DNA of 64,000 nucleotides from Neoarius graeffei (lineage: Eukaryota; Chordata; Actinopteri; Siluriformes; Ariidae). The notes beneath the pieces were generated by a model. It worked only from the letters and a program-made list of their open reading frames with translations. It searched no databases and was not told where the DNA came from. The stretch is from contig NC_083570.1 of NCBI RefSeq assembly GCF_027579695.1, forward strand, positions 7,063,501-7,127,500. The letters are read 5' to 3'. Each line of letters opens with the position of its first letter. Positions within the stretch are counted from its first letter, which is position 1. The position numbers and the translations under genes are program-made. Shown piece by piece: positions 45,545-57,325 of the stretch.

Positions 45545-45975
45545 TAATCTTTTTTCAGCTGCTCCTGTACGTTCGGGGTTGCCACAGCAGATCATCATGA
45601 CCCGCATATTTGAGTTGGCATATGGTTTTACACCGGATGCCCTTCTTGACGCAACCCTCCCCAATCTATCCACTTGTACAACCCCAGTGGCTGGGCATTT
45701 TACCCGTTTCAAGCCTAAACAAATTCCAATCTTATCTTCGGCTATCTCAGCCAGCACTGCCTTGGTCAAGGTCGTTGCTGGAGCAACAATCTTCCCCTGA
45801 TGATCACTGCAGTTAGACTCTCTCTCTGTATTCCCTATTATTCCTTACTACTGCACCATTCCTTTGTTTTGTGTATATGCTTTTATCTATGTTGTACTAT
45901 GAAAGCTAAGTGGTACCGGAGTCAAATTCCTCGCGTGTGTTCGCATACCTGGCAATAAAAGTGTTTCTGATTCTG
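45545..45975. mobile_element. LINE 3' tails (RTE-like and CR1/L2-like)
   Basis: At 45545-45680 the text GGGGTTGCCACAGCAGATCA and CCGGATGCCCTTCTTGACGC matches the 3' UTR of fish RTE-type LINEs. At 45888-45975 a + strand tail reads CAAATTCCTCGCGTGTGTTC, GGCAATAAAAGTG, TTCTGATTCTGATG, ending in a short repeat as CR1/L2-group elements do. Both lie where a ULK4 exon is missing. Confidence 0.55.
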
Positions 45976-46139
45976 ATGAATCCGATCTATATTCCTAATC
46001 TGATTTAAATTCTATTTTGTTTTATATTTTTCTTTGTCATTATAGTCTCCGTCTCCTTTGTTGTATCATAGTTGTTACCATGTATATTGAAAAACTTGAA
46101 AAACAGCAGTTATGATGAATATGATTGTGTACATGATTC

Positions 46140-46850
46140 TGAATGAAACTGAAATAAAATCTCTTCTTCCTCTGGCTGCTCCCGATTAGGAGTCGCCACA
46201 GTGGATCTTTCGTCTTCATTGCTCCGTCTTCTGCATCCTCCTCTACCACACCTGCCACTTTCATGTCCTCTCTCACCACATCCATGTATCTCCTCTTTGG
46301 CCTTCCTCGTTTTCATGTGCCTGGCAGCTCCATCCTCAACATTCTCCTTCCAACATGCTCTGCATCTCTTCTCAGGATGTGCCCATACCATCTCAGTCTC
46401 ATCTCTCTTAGCTTAATTCCCAAGCTCTCCACATGTGCTGTCCCTCTGCTGTGCTCGTTCCTTATCCTGTCCAACCTCGTCACTCCCACTGCAAACCTTC
46501 ACATCCGCAACTCCGCCACCTCCAACTTTGCCTCCTGTCTCTTCGTTAAGGGTACGGTCTCCACTCCATACATCACAGCTGGTCTCACTACTGTCTTACA
46601 CATCTTAACTTTTGCTGGGACTTTCCTATCACAAACGACTCCTGAAATCCTTCTCCAACTGCTCCACCCTGCCTGCTCTCTCTTTCTCACCTCACTATCG
46701 CAGCCCCTGTTTTCCTGCACAGTTGACCCCAGGTACTTGAATTCACCAACTTTCTTTACATCCACTCCTTGCATCTTCACCACACTCATCCCCATTCTCA
46801 TTGATGCACATGTATTCTGTTTTACAAAAACTAAAAAAAAAAAAAAACAA
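46140..46850 (-). mobile_element. RTE-like LINE, C-terminal reverse transcriptase part
   Basis: The minus strand reads FKYLGSTVQENRGCDSEVRK, REQAGWSSWRRISGVVCDRK, VVRPAVMYGVETVPLTKRQE (46499-46861) and, after a frame change, a 3' part ending in CTGCTCCCGATTAGGAGTCG near 46165. These are hallmark phrases of RTE-like elements in fish. It sits in the first intron of the ULK4-like gene. Confidence 0.75.
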
Positions 46851-47133
46851 GAAATGACCAAAGCTTAATATTTATATACTGGTCTAATTTAGAATGATTT
46901 TCAATAATATTTTCTAGTTTACTCACATGGTTTTCCAACTCAGGCCTCTTGGATTTCTCACTACGGATAACTGCCACAAATTTGAGGCCATCTTTCCTCC
47001 TGCCCCTGTAAACCACTGACCTGCTCCCGGATCCAATTTCTTCAAACAAAATGAAGTTTTCCATCTGAGATTTTCACTAGAAAAGAGATTAGTTGTTTGA
47101 TATTGATTTACAGCAAAAAACACTCATGACCTA

Positions 47134-48559
47134 CACTACCGTTCAAAAGTTTGGGGTCACTTTGAAATTCTTATTTTTGAAAGAAAAGCACTGTTCTTTT
47201 CAATGAAGATCACTTTAAACTAATCAGAAATACACTCTATACATTGCTAATGTGGTAAATGACTATTCTAGCTGCAAATGTCTGGTTTTTGGTGCAATAT
47301 CTCCATAGGTGTATAGAGGCCCATTTCCAGCAACTCTCACTCCAGTGTTCTAATGGTACAATGTGTTTGCTCATTGCCTCAGAAGGCTAATGGATGATTA
47401 GAAAACCCTTGTACAATCATGTTAGCACAGCTGAAAACTAGGGCTGTAACAATATGCGTATCGAAATCGCGATACGCAGAGCCACGATCCGTGTCGAGAT
47501 ACAAGAAGGCAGAATCGCGGTACACCCTTTCAAACTTCTCAGCCCAAAAACAGAGGCGCTTCCAAACTTCAATTTATGAATACTTTACTTTTTATTTAAA
47601 TTACATTTTAAACTTACTTAAATTACTTTTATTTTTTTATATCTATTAGTAAGTCGTTTTTTCGCCGACCTGCAACAATCTTCTGCGAGTCACGCAACGT
47701 CCACACTCGCCACTGGCAGAGCATTCATTTCTTTTAAGCGGTCGCCATTCTGGTTGCGATGCGGGGAGCGAATCTGTAAACAAGCAGCTCATTGGCTGGC
47801 TAGGTGTGCCACAAGCCAATCACAATCACTTGACCGGAAAGGCATGTCTGCTTGGGCGGAAGCCTTCTGCGGCAGTTACATTTTGACACGCGAGCAATGT
47901 TTCACCATAAAAATTCCGTAATTTCCATCTGTTTTCCGCGATCACAGAAAATCATTGGCCCTATGAGAGTGAGACAGTGAGAGAGCCACCCCCCCCCCCC
48001 CCCAAAAAAAAATCTTAACGGATTTACACGATTTGGAAAGATGACTTTTTCAGAACCGAAAAAGACAGAGCTTCCGGCTCAACAGTATTATTTTGAGAAA
48101 TAAAACAGTCTTTGGATATACATTTGTTCATTTTTGCATACATATTACTCATTCTCTGCAGTGGTCTGAATTATTTGTTATTAAATAGTTAATGTAAGTA
48201 AGTAAATGTTAATAAGTCAAATTTACTACTTTAAAAATACATTTAAAAAAAAATCGTGGGTGTATCGAATCGTGGGTCAAAAATCGCGATACGAATCGAA
48301 TCGTGAGTTGGGTGTATCGTTACAGCCCTACTGAAAACAGTTGAGCTCTTTAGAGAAGCTATAAAACTGACCTTCCTTTGAGCAGATTGAGTTTCTGGAG
48401 CATCACATTTGTGGGGTCGATTAAACGCTCAAAATGGCCAGAAAAATGTCTTGACTATATTTTCTATTCATTTTACAACTTATGGTGGTAAATAAAAGTG
48501 TGACTTTTCATGGAAAGCACAAAATTGTCTGGGTGACCCCAAACTTTTGAACGGTAGTG
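47134..48559. mobile_element. Non-autonomous Tc1-like element with nested hAT
   Basis: Inverted ends CACTACCGTTCAAAAGTTTG (left) and CAAACTTTTGAACGGTAGTG (right) lie between TA dinucleotides (47132-47133 and 48560-48561). Apart from the hAT at 47439-48330 it is about 530 bp and non-coding. It lies just upstream of the ULK4-like start codon, in a possible 5' UTR intron. Confidence 0.92.
47439..48330. mobile_element. hAT MITE (TAGGGCTGTAAC ends)
   Basis: TAGGGCTGTAAC at the left and GTTACAGCCCTA at the right, with CTGAAAAC duplicated on both sides (47431-47438 and 48331-48338). Subterminal CGATACGC/GTATCG runs resemble the element at 38979. Non-coding; a C and an A homopolymer lie near 47990. 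Confidence 0.93.
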
Positions 48560-48561
48560 TA

Positions 48562-49189
48562 ATTAGTTGTTGTTGTTTTTTTAACACGCATAGCTACTTA
48601 TCGAGCTACCGGTACTTGTTCCTGTCCTGTGGTAAATATACAAATACATGAACCAAGAACTGCACTGATACTATAATGAACTCTCCTGAAGCTAGCAAGC
48701 TACAGTAGTTCGATTTGCTAATGACTATTTACAAATGCTAGGCAACTGCAAGGAGAACTTTAAATTAAATATGTCGCAGAACTCCTTTAAACAGGTCAGT
48801 AACATGAATAAGACCAGGAGAAAACAATTATGCTAAAATATTCTGCATTTTTTTTATAACTATGTGCAGAAACTGAGAAAACTCAAATCTAAAACTAGAG
48901 TTTAATAAACCGTGAGCACAAACAGCTGTCAGACGGAAACAAAGCTGGACCAGCTCACTTCCAAATCGGGGGTACAGCCTTCACTACGAGTAACAGGTCT
49001 TTTCAAAATGCCTCCTGTTTTTCCATATTTGAGTGATAATCTTGTTCACAGAATTACAAATACAAACATGTTTAGAAATTCGAGAAACTTCGTCACCTTG
49101 TTTTAGTTTTTTTCTAAATGTCCGTGCACCCCTTATTTTTGAGACGTCTCTTCGTTGCTAGGTGACCGCTGGGCACGGGCTCACAAGCA
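48562..49189 (-). promoter_or_regulatory. Probable ULK4 promoter region
   Basis: No coding frame is recognised. On the minus strand GATTTGGAA|GTGAGC near 48954-48962 could be the donor of a non-coding first exon, and TCTCTTTTCTAG directly precedes the exon with the ULK4 start codon (acceptor near 47077). The X-box at 49154 lies at the upstream edge, and the duplicated finTRIM block begins just beyond it at 49190. Confidence 0.4.
49154..49166 (-). promoter_or_regulatory. RFX X-box motif
   Basis: The minus strand reads GTCACCTAGCAAC, matching the X-box consensus GTNRCC-N(1-3)-RGYAAC at every position. X-boxes bound by RFX factors drive ciliary genes, and ULK4 has a ciliary role. With the 1.4-kb Tc1/hAT insertion removed the motif is about 0.7 kb from the start codon. 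Confidence 0.6.
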
Positions 49190-49494
49190 GTGAAAATTGT
49201 AACCTGTCAAAGTTCTCGAGCCCTCGTGCTGTTTTACCGTAGATCAATCACATATCAGCTTAAACTAGCATTCTAAAACTAGTTAAAGATCCCACAGAAG
49301 AGAGCGACTCCCCCTGCCAGCCTCATGGAACGCAGTGTTTAAGGCTCCGGATGGGTTTTATTTCCATTTATGAGGGAAAGGAACATACACCCTCCCGACA
49401 GTCAGTGCGCTATTCGCTTGGAAAACACATTTGCAAATTGGTAGAATGAGTTCATCATCACATGCAAGATTTGCAGTTAATCAAATGGATTTCA

Positions 49495-49527
<33 letters not shown>

Positions 49528-51035
49528 TGAATTACTACAGTTCTGAACTTCAAATGTTAAAAGTCTGGCCTTTGGAGAGATGATGGAGACTCTTTTGGTG
49601 GAACACAATGGAGTAAAATATTGTGACCCTCTAATGTTGACCTGAAGTTGGCACCACTGGGGGTTGGCATTGGGTTTTTGTCCCCACCAATGTTAATACC
49701 AAACCTACGCCCTTGCCTACATGTTATCTCGTTCTAATTGTTGTGACTTTTATCCAAATGACAGCTGGCAATACGTTGTTACTTTGCACTTTTTGTTGAT
49801 CTGGGTACTAATCTTTGAGAAACTGGATTGGCAGAATGTTGCCTGTGAAGAAAAGAATGTCTTTTTATTACCCTCTGCCAAGTTAATATTCACTTCAGTG
49901 CAATTTTTAAGAGCCATAAATAGTATTTTATTTATTGTTTTTGTTTGATTGTTGTTTTATTTCTTTAGCTTATTTATTTAGATTTATTGTTTACGTTCCA
50001 CTGTTGAATTGAATAAGTTGACTTAATTAAAAAGTTTACTGTTCTATGAAAGGGTGTATTTGCATGATCATTATTATTTTACTAGTGGCATAAAATTGTC
50101 TTGAAAAGACGTCAACAATAATATCCTTTATCACAATAATTTGAGACAATATATCGTCCAACAAAATTTGTGATCATGACAGGCCTAGATGTGTGTACGT
50201 GTGTGTGTGTGAGAGAGTGTGTGTTAGATGTACATTTCAGAAACTCTTCTCTGCTCTGTGGTTCTGGTTCTGAAATGATCTGAGCTGCTGCAGCTGTGGA
50301 GAGAAAAATAGAAACATGAGTTTGTGTAAAAGATGGAAAGAGTTTAAAGTGATCCAGTCAGTTTATTCATTTTAAATCAGTGTTTTAGTTCAAAGTGTCG
50401 GGTGAATAAAGTGTCTGCAGAAAAGAAAGCAGGAGCATCGCTAAGAAATAACACATCACTGTGTTTCTCCAGCAGGAACAGCTCCTCTTACCATGTGGAG
50501 GGATTTTGTTGAATTCCTCCTCACAGAATTCCTCGAGTCTCTTTTTCAGATCTGAGAGAGAATTCCTCACTCCATCAAATGAGAGATGTTGACGGACAGT
50601 GACGCTGGATGTGTGAAAATCTGGTCTTTGGAAGAGAGGAGAGCGACGTCCAGAAGCTAAAACCTACAGAAAGCAAATGAAATGTAAAACCCACTTGTGA
50701 CGTCAGACAGGGGCATTTATTGTTCCCTTAATGAGAGGTGTTTTAGAGAGTGTGTGAGAAACAGCTGGCTCTGTAGATCAGACAGTGAGTGTTACCTGGA
50801 GGAAATGGATGTGATCGTGTGTGTGTGAAAGCTGCTCCAGCTCAGTGACTCTCCTCTGAAGATCAGCAATCTCCTGCTCCAGTTGCTCCAGGAGTCGTTC
50901 AGCTCGACTCAGTTCAGCCTTCTCCTGATCTCTGATCAGCTCCGTCACCTCCCAGCGCTTTTTCTCCATGGAGCTGATCAGCTCAGTAAAGATCCTCTCA
51001 CTGTCCTCCACTGCTGTCTGTGCACTGAGCTGTTA

Positions 51036-51081
<46 letters not shown>

Positions 51082-51389
51082 GATTTAAAGCTCATCTATC
51101 ATTCCCTCTCTTACTGGGACTGTAAATGACTCGTTGTCCATGTTGTGTGTGTTTCTAGGAGCAGCTCTGTCTCTGCTCACTGCTCACCTTTATAGTGTTC
51201 ACAGCCTGTTTCAGCTCCTGCACCTTCTTCTGCTTCTCCTGGATTCTCTGCTGGGATTTCATCTGCTCCTCCTTTAACTCACTCTGAGGACAAATAAAAT
51301 ACATTCAGCTTTTTATACAGTACGAGCGAACTGGTTCCATATTAATGTCAGTTCAAAGTACATTCATGTTTCGCTCTGAAGGTTATGTG

Positions 51390-51469
<80 letters not shown>

Positions 51470-51919
51470 AATGTTCACTAACTGATCTGGGCTGGGTTTC
51501 CCGAAAGCCTCTTAAGGCCAAGAGAGTTTTAAATGACCTCTTAAGATCCATCATCAAGCTAACGTGGTTTTCCCGAACAATATCGTAGCACAAGTCGTCC
51601 TTTAGTTTGCTCGGAATTTACGAGAGACCCGGAGCACTCGTTCAAAACAAAGAGCGACTCGCTCGCTGCCGAATCCACAGAATGTGCATGCGGCTCTGAG
51701 GGACTCTCACAGTCAGCGGGGGAAACTGGTGTTGAATCTGCTGGTGGTGTTCAATTAGTTTTCTTGTACATTGCAAGTACATCGGGTTAATTATCAGAGG
51801 TGGACAGTAACGAAGTAGCGTAGTAAACTAGACCCATCTGCCTAGCGGCCAAAAATATTTTTGCCTACGAGTGGGTCTAGCCTCGCACCATATCAACAAA
51901 ACACCCCGGGCATCAAATC

Positions 51920-52270
51920 GTGCCCACCAATCACAACGCAAGGTTTTTGTTTGGATTCTTTGGGCGGGCTTTTGCAGGAGTGATGCCAAAGCTGCGCGAC
52001 GCTGGAGAAAGCACAACAGGAAAGATGGCTATGGCGAGTGAACAGCACTCGTTTGACTCCGCTTTGGAATCAGTTTTAGAAGAATTAGACTTGGAGTTTT
52101 CATTGAAACATGAGCAGGAAGAGGCTCTCCGCTCATTCCTTTTCAAGAAGAACGTTTTCGCTGTTTTGCCGACCGGCTATGGCCAATGTCTGATCTACCA
52201 GCTGGCTCCGCTGGTTGCCAAAAGGATGGGGCTAGTTTGTGCAGTACAAAGAATTAATAAACAGCTTTGA
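51920..52270 (+). pseudogene. RecQ-like helicase N-terminal fragment
   Basis: The frame shows a start-like MAMASEQHSFDSALESVLEE, then LKHEQEEALRSFLFKKNVFA and VLPTGYGQCLIYQLAPLVAK. Order and wording fit the first helicase motifs of RecQ proteins (xQxxA then PTGxGKSxxYQ). The Walker A GKS reads GQC here, so ATP binding would be lost. The frame ends after about 116 codons, without motifs II-VI. Such RecQ fragments occur in fish repeat families; whether the full element encodes it is inference. Confidence 0.7.
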
Positions 52271-52425
52271 AACATTACTTTTTGATTGTTTCTTATTTTC
52301 GCGTTATTTTAAATTTAAGGGAAATTATTTCACCGAACACCACTAAATAAAAATAAAAACTCTCAAAAACAGTTTAAGCAAACCCTTGAAAAACACTTGA
52401 AAAAAAAACGAGTGTATGTTAAGTA

Positions 52426-54030
52426 CAGTGGGGCAAAAAAGTATTTAGTCAGCCACCAATTGTGCAAGTTCTCCCACTTAAAAAGATGAGAGAGGCCTGT
52501 GATTTTCATCATAGGTACACTTCAACTATGAGAGGCAGAATGGGGGGAAAGAATCCAGGAAATCACATTGTAGGATATTTAATGAATTAATTGGTAAATT
52601 CCTCGGTCAAATAAGTATTTGGTCACCTACAAACAAGCAAGATTTCTGGCTCTCACAGACCTGTAACTTCTTCTTTAAGAGGCTCCTCTGTCCTCCACTC
52701 GTTGCCTGTATTAATGGCACCTGTTTGAACTCGTTATCAGTATAAAAGACACCTGTCCACAACCTCAAACAGTCACACTCCAAACTCCACTATGGCCAAG
52801 ACCAAAGAGCTGTCAAAGGACACCAGAAACAAAATTGTAGACCTGCACCAGGCTGCGAAGACTGAATCTGCAATAGGTAAGCAGCTTGGTGTGAAGAAAT
52901 CAACTGTGGGAGCAATTATTAGAAAATGGAAGGCATACAAGACCACTGATAATCTCCCTCGATCTGGGGCTCCACACAAGATCTCACCCCATGGGGTCAA
53001 AATGATCACAAGAACGGTGAGCAAAAATCCCAGAACCACACAGGGGGACCTAGTGAATGACCTGCAGAGATCTGGGACCAAAGTAACAAAGGCTACCATC
53101 AGTAACACACTATGCCACCAGGGACTCAAATCCTGCAGTGCCAGACGTGTCCCCCTGCTTAAGCCAGTACATGTCCAGGCCCGTCTGGAGTTTACTAGAG
53201 AGCATTTGGATGATCCAGAAGAGGATTGGGAGAATGTCATATGGTCAGATGAAACCAAAATGCAACTTTTTGGTAAAAACTCAACTTGTCGTGTTTGGAG
53301 GAGAAAGAATGTTGAGTTACATCCAAAGAACACCATACCTACTGTGAAGCATGGGGGTGGAAACATCGTGCTTTGGGGCTGTTTTTCTGCAAAGGGACCA
53401 GGACGACTGATCCCTGTAAAGGAAAGAATGAATGGGGCCATGTATCGTGAGATTTTGAGTGAAAACCTCCTTCCATCAGCAAGGGCATTAAAGATGAAAC
53501 ATGGCAGGGTCTTTCAGCATGACAATGATCCCAAACACACTGCCTGGGCAATGAAGGAGTGGCTTCATAAGAAGCATTTCAAGGTCCTGGAGTGGCCTAG
53601 CCAGTCTCCAGATCTCAACCCCATAGAAAATCTTTGGAGGGAGTTGAAAGTCCGTGTTGCCCAGCGACAGCCCCAAAACATCACTGCTCTAGAGGAGATC
53701 TGCATGGAGGAATGGACCAAAATACCAGCAACAGTGTGTGAAAACCTTGTGAAGACTTACAGAAAACGTTTTACCTCTGTCATTGCCAACAAAGGGTATA
53801 TAACAAAGTATTGAGATGAACTTTTGTTATTGACCAAATACTTATTTTCCACCATAATTTGCAAATAAATTATTTAAAAATCAGACAATGTGATTTTCTG
53901 GATTTTTTTTTCTCATTTTGTCTCTCATAGCTGAGGTATACCTATGATGAAAATTACAGGCCTCTCTCATCTTTTTAAGTGGGAGAACTTGCACAATTGG
54001 TGACTGACTAAATACTTTTTTGCCCCTCTG
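52426..54030 (+). mobile_element. Tc1-like transposon, apparently whole (1605 bp)
   Basis: Inverted ends CAGTGGGGCAAAAAAGTATT and CAGAGGGGCAAAAAAGTATT (right, inverted), about 75 bases long, between TA dinucleotides (52424-52425 and 54031-54032). One full ORF lies between them. The two ends differ at few positions, which points to a recent arrival. Confidence 0.95.
52792..53814 (+). CDS. Tc1-like DD34E transposase, complete
   Basis: 340 residues from [20 protein letters not shown]. The N-terminal helix-turn-helix pair includes [20 protein letters not shown] and a GRPR-like RSGAPHKI. The DDE core has [25 protein letters not shown] and [11 protein letters not shown], with both Asp and the Glu present in the 34-residue spacing class. 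The GGGN box reads [10 protein letters not shown]. Length equals that of active family members, and no stop interrupts it. It may be competent to act, also on related non-autonomous copies with matching ends; none with the same ends was seen in this window. Confidence 0.95.
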   Translation: MAKTKELSKDTRNKIVDLHQAAKTESAIGKQLGVKKSTVGAIIRKWKAYKTTDNLPRSGAPHKISPHGVKMITRTVSKNPRTTQGDLVNDLQRSGTKVTKATISNTLCHQGLKSCSARRVPLLKPVHVQARLEFTREHLDDPEEDWENVIWSDETKMQLFGKNSTCRVWRRKNVELHPKNTIPTVKHGGGNIVLWGCFSAKGPGRLIPVKERMNGAMYREILSENLLPSARALKMKHGRVFQHDNDPKHTAWAMKEWLHKKHFKVLEWPSQSPDLNPIENLWRELKVRVAQRQPQNITALEEICMEEWTKIPATVCENLVKTYRKRFTSVIANKGYITKY

Positions 54031-54354
54031 TATGTGGTACAGACTCCAAACTTGTGGTCATTATCTCCAAACTTCTTAATATCTAGAACCTGTTTATTAA
54101 TTAATATGCATTTTGAAAAATTATTTATTTCAAGGTCTCCCCCACTGCTTTCTGTCGCTCTGACTACGTCACAGTCACTGTTGCGCTGATTGGTCAGAGC
54201 GTTGGCCTATACGCACAGAGACAGTTTGAACGACAACGGGTTGTTCCACCCCCACCTTCGGAAATGTCTACGACCGAGACCAGACTAAATATTCACATTT
54301 AGTCTGGCTTGCCAGGCTAGTAACGAAGTACATTTACTTGAGTTCTGTACTTAA

Positions 54355-55147
54355 AGGTCAAGTACAAGATTTTTTTCAGGAGTATTTTTTACCATATTGC
54401 TTGAAAAGCTCCTCACACCCATGTTGCAAGCAGTACAATAGAAGGTTTGACCCAAAAATGAAATATTTTAATCCAGTCTACAGTGTAAAATAAAGGAAAA
54501 ACACCATCAAATCCTATCGAGGTACCACCTCAAAATGATTGGATACTGACACGTCAATCAGACTGAAGCCCGCGACCCTCACCGCCCCACCCCCACCCCT
54601 AACCTTGCGCTTACAGTATGAGCAGGGAACACTACAGCTGAACTTAAGCCATTTCAAAGCAACGGATAGATAGCCTACCATACTAGCCCATTTTATCTAG
54701 ATACTGGCCTACAATAATTACATAACACTATGGCAGAACAGACGCACACAACTGGTCAAAAAAGAAAATGAAAATCTGTATTCAAAAAGGCACCTGCCAG
54801 GAAACTTTATGAAAAAGGACGAGTCAAGACCAGAGTGAATATTGGCGCAGCATTCGACCGCTGGTGGCGACTCAAACAACAAAAAGGACTTCAAACCGAT
54901 GCAATGGTGGCCCTGTTTCTACTCGATAGGTAAGATAACATTATGTATTTATTACATTTTCAGATAGGAAAGTGTTGTCGTGTTAACAAGTGTACACCCT
55001 GGCAGCGAGAGCGAGGGGGGTGGAGACGCGGGGGGAGGGGGAGGAGGGGTGGAGACGCGAGGGGGTGGGAGCATGGCAAGAGCAGGCATGTTTCTTTTCA
55101 AAATATTGCTTGCGGGAACCGTTATTCCAAAATTTCGTACTGCACCT
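54355..55147 (+). mobile_element. Kolobok-like element (TTAA target)
   Basis: Ends AGGTCAAGTACAAGATTTTT and, inverted at the right, AGGTGCAGTACGAAATTTTG. TTAA flanks both (54351-54354 and 55148-55151), while copy A has TGAA at the single site. Inside, near 54735, a frame begins MAEQTHTTGQKRK and, after a stop, reads KTRVNIGAAFDRWWRLKQQK and TDAMVALFLLDR, an opening seen in many fish transposon proteins. A G-rich low-complexity part follows at 55005-55070. Confidence 0.65.
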
Positions 55148-56865
55148 TTAAGTACACTTTTTGAGTATCTGTACTTTACTTGAGTATTTTTTTTGGAAAC
55201 ATGACTTTAACTTCACTACATTTGAAAGACAAATATCATACCTTTTACTCCACTACATTTCTATCAAGGTCCTTGTTACTATGAAGCAGCTTTGAAAGTA
55301 GATGTTTTTTTCTTTTCTTTTCTAAAACGTGATTGGATTTTTCGCAGGTGACACTGAGACAGTCTATCAGTAATCACTCGGGTCACGTCACGTCCATAGA
55401 CTGGATAAAATCAAGATCAATGATTTCTCCGCAGCATTATTTAACACGATCAGTTGATGGCAGAATGGAAGGAGGCTGTTCTTCTGGGGAATGCACACAC
55501 CCACGGTTCTATAGCTAGAACCCATGGTTCAGTTTTCTGAAAGGAATAAAGAGTTGTTTCATTTTAAATGTTTGCTTTGTTTGCCTAAAACGGAGCACAT
55601 CACAGCCTACAAAAACTCTCCATCCGACCTGCGGAAGCATATTGAGGGATATAAACGTTTTATTCCAAGAGAAAGCTTGCAGTGAAGTTGTCTGTGCTTT
55701 AGAGCTCGCGATAACGTTGCAATCGCTACACAGTCTGATTAGTCAAATGACTTTCTATGGATTTGCCAAGTTACCATCGCCTTGTCCACGTCTAATGTTT
55801 ACACATAGCTAGTTAACTTGGACACTGTTAGTTAGCATGTAAAAACGGAGTTACACTAACATGAATAACGTTCACTTTTCTGAAGTCCTTTCAGAAATGT
55901 TTTATCATAATCTTGCCAATTAAACAAAAAAGTAGAAATCTTTCTTTTCTCATAATATTAGCTGCCCAATATGATTTTGAGTTTGAAAAGAGTTTGCTAG
56001 CATGTCAGGTGGAGCTTCACTGACATGATTCCACAGGCAGATTCATATGTGCATGAATACATACACTTAACAAACTGCTGGATTTTTTTGCTTTGATGTC
56101 AGATGATGGTCTTGCACCTTTTTTGTTGTTGTCTTGCTTAAAGCAGAGTTGCTGTTGGGCCGTTATTAAGCTCGAGGTGCGGATCTGGGTTTTAATCAGG
56201 TTGGATTGTCCTTTTTATTTTCTGTGCAAGCTGCATTTACAGCTGTTCCACTGTCTTCCTGATTAACACACACATACATGTGTGCACACACTGCCAGAGC
56301 TGGGTCAGAACACTACCATGCTGCTTTGTGGGGAGGAGGGTTACAATAAAAAAAAATGAAAATGACAATGGGTCTTTTTCAGTTCAGTTGTGTTTCATTT
56401 TGTAACATTCTACCAGGCGTTTATTCTACAGGTTCTACAAGTTAGTCAGTAAATCCAGTCAGGTGTTTCAGAGGCATTAGGTTTTGTAAGTGTTGTGGCT
56501 ATAATACAACAATGCATTGTCAGAAAATGTACTTTTAATACTTAAGAATTTTTTAAAAGCAAATACTGCAGTACTTTAACTGAAGTAAAAATTTGACTGT
56601 CCAATTTTCACTTGTATCGGAGTAACATTTGCCCAGTGGGATCTGTACTTTGACTTAAGTAATGAAGTTGGGTTCTTTGTCCAGCTCTGTTAATTATTAA
56701 ATAAATATACACAAAACACGATGAATATATTTCAGTATGTTATGGAATTACGTATGGATATCAGAATGTCACATTTATATCACTATATTTTAATCAAATT
56801 TAGCTCCATTAGGTGAGTGATTAACTAATTTAGTGTTATAAATGAGACATTTCTGCATTTCTAAT

Positions 56866-56915
<50 letters not shown>

Positions 56916-56932
56916 AAAGAGAGAGATTTTGA
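56866..56932. repeat. TG/AG microsatellite
   Basis: (TG)n followed by GAGAAAGAGAGAG. The stretch 56698-56865 is AT-rich without a gene. Confidence 0.85.
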
Positions 56933-57002
56933 TGTGTGTGTAGTGTGTACCTAAGAAGGTTTAATTAACCTCCTTATATATAAGGTTGACTATATATATT
57001 AA

Positions 57003-57325
57003 ACCTCCTTCGGTACACACTACACACAGATCAAAACCTCTCTCTCTCTCTCTCTCTGTGCACTTATAAGGGAGAACATGGCCCACTCTGCACTGTGGAG
57101 AAAAGCTGAAATAATCCTGACTGCATGATCGGGGGGTAACAGTGAAATGAGCGAGCACGGGGAACACATTTACCTCATTATTTAGCTTATTTCTTCATTC
57201 TTTCATGTGAACATTTGTTCATTTCATTAAAAACACGCTTGGAATAAAAAAAATTGCCAAAAACATAAAATAGTTTCATTAATTAATTACCACATTATAT
57301 ATGTAATGCTTCCAGATGATACTAT
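57003..57325. repeat. Inverted repeat arm 1 around finTRIM B RING exon
   Basis: From AAACCTCCTTCGGTACACAC through the CT tract, GAGAACATGGCCCACTCTGC, CTGACTGCATGATCGGGGGG and TCATTAATTAAT to ATGTAATGCTTCCAGATGA, this arm is mirrored at 58795-59163. A shorter mirror of its tip, GTACCTAAGAAGGTT, lies directly before it at 56948-56962. Confidence 0.85.

Larger units (their letters stand above)
51818..54320 (+). mobile_element. Unclassified element with a RecQ-helicase fragment
   Basis: The target TAACGAAGTA (10 bp, up to 12 if AG is counted) is found on both sides, and copy A at 14858 has it once. The left end holds a stem CTAGACCCA/TGGGTCTAG (51828-51880). The right end holds a stem CCAGACTAAAT/ATTTAGTCTGG (54280-54307) 13 bases before the terminal CTAG. 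Inside are a RecQ-like fragment and a complete Tc1 element. The stem and CTAG look Helitron-like, but the target duplication does not. Confidence 0.65.
51795..56689 (+). mobile_element. hAT element with BED finger, both ends present (copy 2)
   Basis: Begins CAGAGGTGGACAGTAACGAA and ends TTGTCCAGCTCTG. TTAATTAT is duplicated on both sides (51787-51794 and 56690-56697). The BED finger frame MVQFSERNKE...CLLCLPKTEH...LRKHIE starts near 55526. Minus the inserts 51818-54320 and 54355-55147, the element is about 1.6 kb, with no catalytic region. Confidence 0.9.

Noticed and set aside
52773-53441. 222-codon minus-strand frame
   Set aside because: Antisense shadow of the Tc1 transposase at 52792-53814.
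51818-54320. Helitron
   Set aside because: The terminal stem and CTAG fit, but a 10-12 bp target duplication confirmed by the empty site in copy A does not.
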